From Ornithinibacillus contaminans (lineage in GTDB: Bacteria > Bacillota > Bacilli > Bacillales > Amphibacillaceae), in assembly GCF_001038425.2 (NCBI RefSeq), contig NZ_LDPV02000050.1, positions 124,001-188,000 on the forward strand: DNA of 64,000 nt, in the 5' to 3' direction. Numbering within the stretch: the first letter of the stretch is position 1; the number at the start of each line of letters is the position of its first letter. This document shows positions 25,074 through 32,850 of this stretch, in pieces. The notes beneath the pieces are model-generated. The model ran no database searches, was not told the DNA's origin, and saw only the letters and a program-made list of their open reading frames with translations. The translations under genes were made by a program, and so were the position numbers.

Positions 25074-25436
25074 CTAATTTGCACAACCACAAGAAGGGCG
25101 TGCCGTCTTTTTTGTATCCGCTTTACGGAATAAACAACATAATTCTTCAGACAAGATGCTATTCATCACTTCGTTGTTTATGGAATAGTAGTGCCATGTA
25201 CCTTTCTTTTCCTGCAAAATAAGATTTGCCTGCAATAGGATTTTCAAGTGGTAGGAAAGCTTTGATTGCGCCATCTCCATTGCATCCATTAAGTCACATA
25301 CACAAATAGCGTCTTCTGGTGAATCTGCCAATAAATTAAGTAGCTTTAACCTTTTTTCATCAGCCAGTGCTTTGAAAGTCTTTTCGTACTGTTTAAACGT
25401 AGATGTTATATCTGCCGATGCTGTTTGTGTAATCAT
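25074..25436 (-). CDS. arsR: ArsR-family arsenic-responsive repressor
   Basis: 120-residue winged-helix repressor. The alpha-3 metal site is ICVCDLM (Cys45, Cys47), the classic trivalent-arsenic site, followed by the recognition helix AQSKLSYHLKIL. Extra cysteines occur in EELCCLF and at the end (PSCGCAN). AAAGGAGAG precedes the ATG. It is the first gene of the operon and is expected to bind the three dyads at 25456-25529, releasing them with As(III). Confidence 0.93.
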   Translation of the reverse strand: MITQTASADITSTFKQYEKTFKALADEKRLKLLNLLADSPEDAICVCDLMDAMEMAQSKLSYHLKILLQANLILQEKKGTWHYYSINNEVMNSILSEELCCLFRKADTKKTARPSCGCAN

Positions 25437-25455
25437 GAAAACATCTCTCCTTTAC

Positions 25456-25529
25456 ATCAAACTTTTTTGATATTTTGATTATATATCAAATAATTTTGAT
25501 ATTCAAGTTAAACATCAACTTTTTTTGAT
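25456..25529 (-). promoter_or_regulatory. arsR promoter with three ArsR operators
   Basis: Three 16-bp dyads, ATCAAACTTTTTTGAT (25456), ATCAAATAATTTTGAT (25485) and ATCAACTTTTTTTGAT (25514), recur every 29 bp exactly. On the minus strand -35 TTGAAT (25501-25506) and -10 TATAAT (25478-25483) are 17 bp apart, with the middle dyad filling the spacer. ATCAA-N6-TTGAT is the Bacillus ArsR-type operator. Confidence 0.88.
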
Positions 25530-25559
25530 ATATTTTTAAAAAGGTCATTTTATACAACT

Positions 25560-25686
25560 GAAGAGCCAGGAACATAAGATAAAATCCGAATTTACGCGTA
25601 CTACCCGCTTCGGGAATATACTCCGCTGAATTAAGGCATTGTTCGTAATTTTATCTTTTCATTTTACTTATGTCCAAGGCTCTTTC
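25560..25686. repeat. Long-hairpin dispersed repeat, copy 3
   Basis: Arms GAAGAGCCAGGAACATAAG / CTTATGTCCAAGGCTCTTTC with inner GATAAAATCCGAA / TTCGTAATTTTATC and centre CGGGAATATACTCCGC. It lies between the 3' end of the YtkA-type gene and the ars promoter. Confidence 0.82.
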
Positions 25687-25693
25687 TCAAAGA

Positions 25694-26485
25694 TTATTCA
25701 ACTGTGATGACTGTCTGCTTATGTTCATGCATGTCATCTTTTCTAAAGTGAAGCTGTAGATTGTAGTCACCAGGTTCAGGGAATGTATAATCGACCGTAT
25801 ATTCCCCGGCTTCAGCTTCCGAAGCATCAACATATTCGTGCTTCTCTGCTCCTTCTTTCCAAATTTCGAATTGGACTTTTGCATCAGATACAGGTTCATC
25901 ATTTAGTTGGATATGACTTGTTAACGTAACCTCTTCGTTTACCGCTACTGTTTCATCCGCCATGATATGGAGAACTAAGCCTTCCACAGAATGATGATGG
26001 TCATGTCCGGAATCTGCTTCACTGCCATGATCATGCTCTGCGTGCTCCTCGTGAGTTGCTTCCTCTCCGCCAATCACGAATTCCGTTTGCGGCATAACAT
26101 GCATCTCTCTTGCGGTTACATGGGCAATTACATAGTAAGTCCCTGCTTCTTCTACGGTCTTTTCAATGGAATAAATCCCATCCGCTTGGAATTCACCCGG
26201 AATCAGTTCGTGCTCCTCATCGGATTGGCCCTCTTTCCAAAATTCGAATTCTACTTCATCGGCGTCGTTAACATTTTCTGATCCTTGCGTTACCGTAGCA
26301 CTTATCGTAAATGTGTCCCCAAGCGCTATTTCGTCTGTCTCGGGGTCAAATTGAACGTCAACGTTTATCATTTCTGGAACATCATCACTCGACTCATCCG
26401 TAGCATTCGTATCTTCTTTTCCACATGCTGCTAACAACACGAGGATTAAACTGATAAGTAACAAACTAATATACGATTTTTTCAT
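25694..26485 (-). CDS. Lipoprotein with two YtkA/FixH-like domains
   Basis: 263-residue lipoprotein: signal peptide ending LLAACG, then two copies of an immunoglobulin-like YtkA/FixH domain (about 30-125 and 165-263), each with a W-K-E-G segment (EFEFWKEG, QFEIWKEG) and a C-terminal HVTAREMHV / HFRKDDMHEHK-type His/Met motif. A His/Glu/Asp-rich linker (HEEHAEHDHGSEADSGHDHHH) joins them. Met/His motifs at the domain edge suggest extracytoplasmic copper binding. AAGGAG precedes ATG 26485; the gene is 13 bases after the DeoR-NosL gene, so they are co-transcribed. Confidence 0.82.
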   Translation of the reverse strand: MKKSYISLLLISLILVLLAACGKEDTNATDESSDDVPEMINVDVQFDPETDEIALGDTFTISATVTQGSENVNDADEVEFEFWKEGQSDEEHELIPGEFQADGIYSIEKTVEEAGTYYVIAHVTAREMHVMPQTEFVIGGEEATHEEHAEHDHGSEADSGHDHHHSVEGLVLHIMADETVAVNEEVTLTSHIQLNDEPVSDAKVQFEIWKEGAEKHEYVDASEAEAGEYTVDYTFPEPGDYNLQLHFRKDDMHEHKQTVITVE

Positions 26486-26498
26486 GTGCTTTTTCTCC

Positions 26499-27077
26499 TT
26501 ATTTTGTCTGTTTTGAACAACAGACTTCATTCATGTTTTGTGATAGTACGCGAATTACTTCATTAAAAGAATACAATTCTCCACCGAATCCCTTTTGGAA
26601 TCGCAAGGCCCTATCTTTTGAATCAAAAGCAAGAAGCTGTGGTTTACAACATTGAATATCTATTTCGGAATCCATTAAATAGACGGCTGTTTTAGCACTA
26701 ATGGTTGTCCCGAGTAAAAAATCGGTACAGATGATTTGTGAAACACGATCGGAAACAGCCTCATATCGTAGCAATCCACAATGTGCACAACAGGCTTGCT
26801 CCACAGATTGATCATTCATAATCAGGTGAACATTGTGCCGCGTCTCAACCGTTTTAAAACAATATGTACATCGATTTGCTGCAATAGCAGGTGCTGTTGA
26901 CGCAATCGCAATACCTTTAGAGGTTTTCGTTATCTTATTTTCTTCAATTAGCGGCTTAATATCGCGATATATCGTCATTTCGGAGACTTCGAGTCTGGAA
27001 CTAATTTCCGATACACGAAGCGTTCCTTCTTCTTCTAACCAGGATAATAGCTGCTGTTGTCTTTCAACCGGTAACAT
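26499..27077 (-). CDS. DeoR-type HTH fused to NosL-like metal-binding domain
   Basis: 192-residue fusion. Residues 1-55 are a DeoR helix-turn-helix (LLSWLEEEGTLRVSEISSRL, EVSEMTIYRDI). Residues 68-175 look like NosL, a Cu(I)-binding protein: a C70-x2-C73 pair, C96-C97-x2-C100, then CTDFLLGTTISAKTAVYLMD and LLAFDSKDRALRFQKGFGGE, followed by C186-C187. There is no signal peptide, so the domain is cytosolic. Ten cysteines make it a probable metal-sensing regulator, most likely copper given the YtkA and CtaG neighbours. The NosL match is from pattern only. Confidence 0.72.
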   Translation of the reverse strand: MLPVERQQQLLSWLEEEGTLRVSEISSRLEVSEMTIYRDIKPLIEENKITKTSKGIAIASTAPAIAANRCTYCFKTVETRHNVHLIMNDQSVEQACCAHCGLLRYEAVSDRVSQIICTDFLLGTTISAKTAVYLMDSEIDIQCCKPQLLAFDSKDRALRFQKGFGGELYSFNEVIRVLSQNMNEVCCSKQTK

Positions 27078-27178
27078 GATTCCCCTCCATTTCCTACATT
27101 AATAACGCTTACGTCTATTAAATCATATCGACTATGAAAAATGTGAAAAAATGTTACTGTTTAACAAATCCGTCACAT

Positions 27179-27907
27179 CTAGTCTTTGTATATGATACGG
27201 TTCACCATACCAAGACTACCTTTGTGACAGCCAATCATAATAAAGGCTGCTATTCCTTGATCAATACGAGGGGGTAAGATAACACTTGGGATATCCACAA
27301 ATGTCATTCCTGTAGGCAAGCAGAAGGACAGGCTATAGGTTGAAACTATGCTATTAATCGGAGAAAAGAAGGCATCGAACAAAAGGAACGAACAGGCCGG
27401 CACTAGCACGTACATGCTTAAGTGTACAAACTTTTTTAGATTCCGTTTATGGGAATGAATAAGCGGGCGCCACATGTCCATTGCAAGAAAAAACATGAAG
27501 CCATGCAAGGAAGAACTAGTAAGCTGTAATTGTTCAAAGAGTTTAATTCCATACACACTATGTTCCAGTGTTAAAAGCATAGCAAATAGTATTAATGAGA
27601 GATAGGGAGTTAGTTGAAGAAGCAAATGAAAAGAAGGACGTTTAAATGCTTTTACGTTCACGTTAGGTAGGCCGAGCAATAGTAATGGGGGGATAACGAA
27701 AAAAAGCACGCTTATCTCAAGCATGTGGACACTGTAGACTAGCGGATACTTTTCTGTTAATGGATGCACAGCTATCGTGTATAACAGACTAATTCCAATG
27801 AGAAGGAACATAACTTTTTTGTACCAATTATGATACGTATAGCCATACTGAATGATAATGCTAGCGTAGGTACACATGAGCCTTGTAGTGATATTCTTAC
27901 GATGCAA
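27179..27907 (-). CDS. CtaG-like (Caa3_CtaG) membrane protein
   Basis: 242-residue membrane protein with about six hydrophobic segments. Features of the caa3 oxidase assembly family: HMLEISVLFFVIPPLLLLGLP in the position of the family's HMxQHxxL...PPLLLLG, and DQGIAAFIMIGC near the end in place of DQxxAGxxM. One of the usual histidines is replaced (HMLEIS). CtaG proteins help copper insertion into cytochrome c oxidase. Start TTG 27907 is the only upstream choice but its ribosome site is weak. Same direction as the DeoR-NosL gene, 101 bases apart. Confidence 0.68.
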   Translation of the reverse strand: MHRKNITTRLMCTYASIIIQYGYTYHNWYKKVMFLLIGISLLYTIAVHPLTEKYPLVYSVHMLEISVLFFVIPPLLLLGLPNVNVKAFKRPSFHLLLQLTPYLSLILFAMLLTLEHSVYGIKLFEQLQLTSSSLHGFMFFLAMDMWRPLIHSHKRNLKKFVHLSMYVLVPACSFLLFDAFFSPINSIVSTYSLSFCLPTGMTFVDIPSVILPPRIDQGIAAFIMIGCHKGSLGMVNRIIYKD

Positions 27908-28089
27908 TTACTCTCACCCACTTTAATCGATTTTGGAAAGAATCACATCATTTTATGAGCGCACACGGTTAATTATTACTTTTTGGAAGGAGAACAACTA
28001 GTGAGCAGGTTCGTTTATAGTTGTCAGAATATAAAATCCATATTACATTTATACTAGGACAGCGCCTTGCATTGTCCACACAACTTCAT

Positions 28090-28255
28090 ATCGGTTTACC
28101 GGTAAAAATGGTGTCTTTCATAGACTTAATAGGGAATCTGGTGAAATACCAGAACTGTACCCGCAACTGTAAGTGCTGATGAAATAAGAGTTATCCACTG
28201 TCTTAGGATGGGAAGGCTTAAAGTAGGATGAAGCACAAGTCAGGAGACCTGCCTT
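28090..28255 (+). promoter_or_regulatory. Cobalamin riboswitch
   Basis: All hallmark elements are present in order: GGTGTC (28109), TTAATAGGGAA, CTGGTGAAATACCAGAACTG, ACCCGCAACTGTAAGTGCTGA, CCACTGTC, GATGGGAAGGC, then the B12 box AAGTCAGGAGACCTGCC (to 28253). The core is fully conserved, so it should bind adenosyl- or methylcobalamin. No cobalamin gene follows; a terminator lies at 28374-28404. Confidence 0.95.
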
Positions 28256-28332
28256 TTTATTTCGCATGATCTTCTTCGGGAGCTGAGAGGGTTAGTTAGT
28301 AGGTGTGTTTGTTAAACGATAGGTGATTTTTT

Positions 28333-28356
28333 ATGGTCCATTATTCCCTGCGTTAG
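28333..28356 (+). pseudogene. Probable remnant of the riboswitch target gene
   Basis: ATG with AGGTGA 6 bases upstream encodes only MVHYSLR before a stop. Its place after the riboswitch and the good ribosome site suggest the first codons of a lost gene. Too short to identify. Confidence 0.35.
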
Positions 28357-28370
28357 CTTATCTAACTATA

Positions 28371-28404
28371 CGTCCAGCCTCTTTAGAGAGTGCTGGATTT
28401 TTTA
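28371..28404 (+). terminator. Terminator downstream of the riboswitch
   Basis: CCAGCCTCT / AGAGTGCTGG stem with TTAG loop followed by ATTTTTTATT. It may have ended the lost gene or act as part of the riboswitch expression platform. Confidence 0.75.
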
Positions 28405-28461
28405 TTGGCCGCGAAGCTTTTGTATGAAGTCAATACGATCACTAATGAAAGTAGGCGTGTT

Positions 28462-28926
28462 ATGGAAAGCTTATCAACCAATGTTTCACGAACCATTCAA
28501 ACAAAACTTGTACTACCACCCGATACGAATCATTTAGGCACTATTTTTGGCGGAAAGGTTTTAGCTTATATTGATGAAATTGCGGCTATTGCAGCTATGA
28601 AGCACAGTCAGTGTGTCGTCGTTACCGCCTCCATTGATACTGTGAATTTTTTATCATCAGCACGGGTTGGCGATATTTTAACCTTGGAGGGTGTTGTTAT
28701 TTCAACCGGAAGGACTTCAATGGAAGTGTATGTAAAAGTAGAATGTAAACACCTCGATACTGGTGAAACGAGTCTTACAACTACATCATTTCTAACAATG
28801 GTAGCAATTGACCAACAAGGTAATCCTGTTCCTGTTCCAGGTGTAGTTCCTGAATCAGAAATGGAAGAGGAATTATTTCAGCAGGCAACTAAACGGCGCA
28901 AGGAACGATCACGAGCGACTAGATAG
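28462..28926 (+). CDS. Hotdog-fold acyl-CoA thioesterase
   Basis: 154-residue YkhA/YciA-type thioesterase: LPPDTNHLGTIFGGKVLAYIDEIAAIAAMKH contains the conserved Asn-His and Asp of the active site, followed by VDTVNF-like DTVNFLSSARVGDILTLEG. It should hydrolyse acyl-CoA in the cytoplasm. I take ATG 28462, where the family homology starts (MESLSTNVS); an upstream frame to 28390 begins inside the terminator. The start site is only moderately supported. Confidence 0.87.
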   Translation: MESLSTNVSRTIQTKLVLPPDTNHLGTIFGGKVLAYIDEIAAIAAMKHSQCVVVTASIDTVNFLSSARVGDILTLEGVVISTGRTSMEVYVKVECKHLDTGETSLTTTSFLTMVAIDQQGNPVPVPGVVPESEMEEELFQQATKRRKERSRATR

Positions 28927-29028
28927 AGTATCCGAAAAAATAAGAGGCTTGAGAATAATCTAATGGGATCTAGATAATTCCCATAGTAAATCACAACCAA
29001 AAACACAAAAAATCACATGATAATTCAC

Positions 29029-29066
29029 AACAAAAGGAGCTTATTTAAATCAAGCCCCTTTTGTTA
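29029..29066. terminator. Hairpin downstream of the thioesterase gene
   Basis: AACAAAAGG-AGCTT / AAGCCCCTTTTGTT stem, T-rich afterwards; could end transcription from the left. Confidence 0.65.
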
Positions 29067-29208
29067 TTTAGATACTATTCGTTTACATTATTTGATTTCC
29101 TAGTCAGTTTAAAAAGCAAATAAGTTGAGAAAAACAAGATAGTCCCCACCTCATTAAACTATATATACCTTTACTATTTCCGCAATAGAATTTACAGGAT
29201 AAAAACCG

Positions 29209-29589
29209 CTAAGAAGTAGAGTTGGAAAAACCATAATCAGCAACATTACCTCTAATTATATTTTTCAATTTAGGGAACTTTAACACTCCAATAAGGGTTT
29301 GCAAAACAATAATAGATACCGATCCTAAAGTTTTATATTCAAAATTAATCAATTCAAACCAAAATATACTTAATGGGAACGTAAGAAGAATAGTTAACAA
29401 ATAAGGAAAAGCTAAAACGATGTAGTATCCTATTCCTTTTCTATAAGTAAAAAAAGACTTCCACTTCGTTTCGTTCATATTAAAGACTTTTTTGATAATC
29501 AATATAAACAACAGAATTATACCAACAAAGAACACGGAAAATAAAGTTGCTATTAAAATGTATGATAAGATAAAGACAAGTAAGTCCAA
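29209..29589 (-). CDS. Hypothetical membrane protein
   Basis: 126-residue protein with three strongly hydrophobic segments (about 5-33, 54-75, 84-103) and a short polar tail. The gene is visibly richer in A+T than its neighbours and lies in an A+T-rich 1-kb stretch, so it may be acquired. TTG 29589 has AGAGGGGG upstream. No family recognised. Confidence 0.6.
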   Translation of the reverse strand: MDLLVFILSYILIATLFSVFFVGIILLFILIIKKVFNMNETKWKSFFTYRKGIGYYIVLAFPYLLTILLTFPLSIFWFELINFEYKTLGSVSIIVLQTLIGVLKFPKLKNIIRGNVADYGFSNSTS

Positions 29590-29993
29590 GTTGCTGCCCC
29601 CTCTTTTTATAAAGAAAATTCCCTTCCATTAACAAAGAAAGTCATACTTCCGTCTTATAGTAAAGCACCCGTTACTTTAAATACAATTCTTCACAATATC
29701 TACCATTATTTTATCATATGATTCAGATAAATTTATTAATATGTCCTAACATTTACTTTCATTAGTTAAATTCATAACTTCATTCACAATGTTTTCGTAC
29801 TATGATTCATATACAATATAGTTATTTCATTCTATGTAAATGGAAGTAGTGCTCCAATCTATTTAAAACCTTGTCATAATAAATAGCACCGTGAATCGGA
29901 ATGAGAATCACCGTGCCATTTATTGTGTAAATGATAATATGTGCACCTCTAAACAGAGCGGGTCCCTTTAAGTATCAAGCCCTCTAATTCATC
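29590..29993. other. 404-bp intergenic region
   Basis: A+T-rich and non-coding in all frames as far as I can see. Its only clear structure is the inverted repeat at 29878-29924, which lies downstream of spoVR (minus strand). Confidence 0.6.
29878..29924. terminator. Long hairpin downstream of spoVR
   Basis: AATAAATAGCACCGTGA / TCACCGTGCCATTTATT arms (15 of 17 paired) with a 13-base loop; A/T tracts at the stem base allow terminator function in either direction. Confidence 0.6.
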
Positions 29994-31394
29994 CTACCGC
30001 TTAAACACCCGGTCCCCATCATAACTATAAACCGTCAACTTATCATCCACATACGTCTCCATATAAACCTTCCTACCCCACAGCTGATAAATGTAAGGAA
30101 GCACATTTTCGAGATAATGTAGATCTAATTCCGTCCCTTCATACCCATGCACCAAATATAATTCCCCATTCCGCATGTAATCGCCATCCTCTACCGAGAT
30201 ATAAGGGAAACCACCATTGACACGCATGGAAACTAATTGGTCGCGAATATTTTCATAGTCCTTATCCGAAATCCGGTAATATGCCCCTTGTTTTTCAAAG
30301 AGGTACATATCCTCCTGCTGGACTAAGTCCTTCGTGAGGTAATTACGGATAAAGGAAATGTCGGATTCAATTTCGCGTACTTCAAAAATTTTATCACGAC
30401 CAGAACCTGATTTCACACCTCGCAGCAGCATTTCTTCTGATGGGTTATTGTAGCGTTCTTCAATGTCCTCAAATATTTTCAGTCCTAAATAATATGGATT
30501 AATCTGTTGTTTCGATGGTTGGACGACAGCGGAATTTAGTTTAGCAAACTCGACTGTTTCATCCGAGGTGAGGTCTAGTTCCCGCATGATGCGTTGATGC
30601 CAGTAGGAAGCCCAGCCTTCATTCATGATTTTCGTTTCCAGTTGTGGCCAAAAATACAGCATTTCCTCCCGCATCATGGTGAGGATGTCACGTTGCCAGT
30701 CCTCTAGCTCTCTTGAGTAGTGCTCAATAAACAAGAGCAAATCCTTTTCCGGTCGGGGCGGGAATTTTTTCTTCTTCTTTGCCCTTGGTCGTGATTCTTC
30801 CCGTACCTCATCCATATCCCAGAGGTCATCATATGGCGACTGTGGTTTTTTCGTTTCTTCTTCCTCTTCATCCCACACATATTCTGGTAATTTGGGACGT
30901 ACAATCGAAGGATCAATATGCTCTTGAATAGCTAAAACTGCATTCAAAAACTCTTCTACTTCCTCTTTTCCATGAATTAATTCATATTGCGCGATTCGCT
31001 CGGCAGTTGCTGTCATGCTTTCGACCATATCACGTCTCGTATTGGAGAAGCGAATATTATTCTTAAAGAAATCACAATGCGCAAGAACGTGCGCGATAAT
31101 GAGTTTATTTTGAATCAAACTGTTTGTATTCAATAAAAAGGCATAGCAAGGATCGGAGTTAATAACTAACTCATAGATTTGGCTTAATCCTAAATCATAT
31201 TGCAGCTTCATGCGATGAAATTGTTTACCAAAACTCCAATGCGAGAAACGAGTGGGCATCCCGTAAGCACCAAAGGTATAAATGATATCGGCAGGACATA
31301 TCTCATAACGCATCGGATAAAAGTCTAAACCAAACCCGCTCGCGATTTCCGTTATCTCCTCAATGGCTTTGTTTAGCTCCTTTGTATCGGTCAA
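29994..31394 (-). CDS. spoVR: SpoVR family protein
   Basis: 466-residue cytoplasmic protein needed in B. subtilis for normal spore cortex formation. The family opening is clear ([38 protein letters not shown]), followed by [26 protein letters not shown] and [10 protein letters not shown] near the end. Biochemical activity is unknown. TTG 31394 with GGAGGG upstream. The functional partners YhbH and PrkA are encoded at 35349 and 36778 on the same strand, separated here by a zinc lipoprotein gene, htpG and a small gene. Confidence 0.95.
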   Translation of the reverse strand: MTDTKELNKAIEEITEIASGFGLDFYPMRYEICPADIIYTFGAYGMPTRFSHWSFGKQFHRMKLQYDLGLSQIYELVINSDPCYAFLLNTNSLIQNKLIIAHVLAHCDFFKNNIRFSNTRRDMVESMTATAERIAQYELIHGKEEVEEFLNAVLAIQEHIDPSIVRPKLPEYVWDEEEEETKKPQSPYDDLWDMDEVREESRPRAKKKKKFPPRPEKDLLLFIEHYSRELEDWQRDILTMMREEMLYFWPQLETKIMNEGWASYWHQRIMRELDLTSDETVEFAKLNSAVVQPSKQQINPYYLGLKIFEDIEERYNNPSEEMLLRGVKSGSGRDKIFEVREIESDISFIRNYLTKDLVQQEDMYLFEKQGAYYRISDKDYENIRDQLVSMRVNGGFPYISVEDGDYMRNGELYLVHGYEGTELDLHYLENVLPYIYQLWGRKVYMETYVDDKLTVYSYDGDRVFKR

Positions 31395-31473
31395 CCTGAT
31401 CCCTCCAATTTAGCTTTTTATAGTTTATGAGAAAAATAGAGAATGATGAACGGATAAAAGGAATAAACATAAA

Positions 31474-31517
31474 TCGTAACGATTACTGTTTACAAATCGT
31501 AATCATTACGATATAAT
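31474..31517 (+). promoter_or_regulatory. Zur-type operators and promoter of the zinc lipoprotein gene
   Basis: A perfect Zur box TCGTAATCATTACGA (31497-31511) occupies the 17-bp spacer between -35 TTTACA (31489-31494) and -10 TATAAT (31512-31517). A weaker copy TCGTAACGATTACTG lies at 31474-31488. Repression by Zur with zinc is expected. Confidence 0.88.
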
Positions 31518-31550
31518 TCAAATTATCTTGAGAAAGGGAGAGATTTACCG

Positions 31551-32810
31551 TTGAAAAAAATTAGTATCATTATTGGGTTATTCGTTTTGGCCATCATTTT
31601 GAGCGCTTGTAATTCAGAAAGCACAACTTCCAGTTCGGATAATTCCAAAGGGGAGGACGTATTAACCATTTATACGTCCATTTATCCATTGAAGGATTTC
31701 ACAGAAAAAATAGGTGGCGATTTTGTCCAAGTGGAAAGCATTATTCCTCCGGGTGCAGATAGTCATACATATGAACCGACTTCAAAGGAAATAATCGCTA
31801 TCGCTAAAGGAGATGCTTTTATTTATAACGGTTTAGGTATGGAAGCATATGCAGAGACGATTCAAAGTACCCTTGAAAAAGAGGACATCCTAATGGTAGA
31901 AGCCGCCCACGGTGTCGAGACTATCGAACATACGCATGATCACAGTCATGGGGAAGAAGGTCATGATGAGGACGCTACTTCTGAAGAACATGACCATGAT
32001 CATGAGCATGGTGAGGACGCTACTTCTGAAGAACATGACCATGATCACGAGCATGGTGAGGACGCTACTTCCGAAGAGCATGACCATGATCACGAGCATG
32101 GTGAGGACGCTACTTCTGAAGAACATGACCATGATCACGAGCATGGTGAGGACGCTACTTCCGAAGAGCATGACCATGATCATGAGCATGGTGAGGACGC
32201 TACTTCTGAAGAACATGACCATGATCACGAGCATGGTGAGGACGCTACTTCTGAAGAACATGACCATGATCACGAGCATAGCCATGGTGATAAGGATCCA
32301 CATATTTGGTTAGATCCATATCGTGCCATTACACTTGCTGAAAATATTAAAGACGCACTAATTGAATTAAAACCAGAAGAAAAAGATACATTTGAGAAAA
32401 ACTTTGAAACTTTGAAAGCTGACCTGGAAGCATTAGATTCTGAGTTTCATACCGTAATAGATTCAAAGGAACATCCAGAAATGATTGTTTCGCATGCTGC
32501 TTACGGTTATTGGGAACAAAGCTATGGCATCACGCAAATTCCAATAGCTGGTCTATCGCCAAGTGAGGAGCCATCACAATCCGAGTTAACTGAAATTGTT
32601 CAGCTAGCAAAGGATCACAACATTGGCTATATTATCTTTGAATATAATGTAACGCCAAGAGTGGCTGAAATCATTCGCGAGGAAATTAATGCAGAGCCAA
32701 TGTACTTGCATAACTTAGAAACATTAACTGAAGATGACATCGCAAATGATGAAGACTACTTCAGTTTAATGAAAGCTAATCTTGAAACACTAGACAAAGT
32801 CTTGCAATAG
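31551..32810 (+). CDS. Zinc ABC transporter substrate-binding lipoprotein with His-rich repeats
   Basis: 419-residue ZnuA/AdcA-type (cluster A-I) receptor. Lipobox LSAC follows the signal peptide; metal-ligand segments are visible: ADSHTYEPTSK, HIWLDPYRAI, SHAAYGYWEQSYG and IIFEYNVTPRVAEII. Between the first two histidine ligands is an acidic His-rich loop made of seven tandem 15-residue units (EDATSEEHDHDHEHG). This loop is normally short in the family. TTG start with GGGAGAG upstream. No permease or ATPase gene follows, so it must work with components encoded elsewhere. Confidence 0.92.
   Translation: MKKISIIIGLFVLAIILSACNSESTTSSSDNSKGEDVLTIYTSIYPLKDFTEKIGGDFVQVESIIPPGADSHTYEPTSKEIIAIAKGDAFIYNGLGMEAYAETIQSTLEKEDILMVEAAHGVETIEHTHDHSHGEEGHDEDATSEEHDHDHEHGEDATSEEHDHDHEHGEDATSEEHDHDHEHGEDATSEEHDHDHEHGEDATSEEHDHDHEHGEDATSEEHDHDHEHGEDATSEEHDHDHEHSHGDKDPHIWLDPYRAITLAENIKDALIELKPEEKDTFEKNFETLKADLEALDSEFHTVIDSKEHPEMIVSHAAYGYWEQSYGITQIPIAGLSPSEEPSQSELTEIVQLAKDHNIGYIIFEYNVTPRVAEIIREEINAEPMYLHNLETLTEDDIANDEDYFSLMKANLETLDKVLQ
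31971..32280 (+). repeat. 45-bp tandem repeat, seven copies, coding
   Basis: GACGCTACTT recurs at 31971, 32016, 32061, 32106, 32151, 32196 and 32241, exactly 45 bp apart. Units differ only at synonymous sites (for example GAAGAACATG / GAAGAGCATG), so they arose by recent duplication. Expected to vary in copy number. Confidence 0.95.
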
Positions 32811-32811
32811 G

Positions 32812-32848
32812 AAAAAAGCATTTGGAGTGCGTCTCCAAATGCTTTTTC
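32812..32848. terminator. Bidirectional terminator between zinc lipoprotein and htpG
   Basis: AAAAAGCATTTGGAG / CTCCAAATGCTTTTT perfect stem with 5-base loop. Confidence 0.9.
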
Positions 32849-32850
32849 CT

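Noticed and set aside
31890-32313. Long repetitive frames on both strands across the His-rich repeats
   Set aside because: A 45-bp repeat keeps several frames open; Met/Ile/Val and Arg/Met/Thr repeat products are artefacts of the coding repeat.
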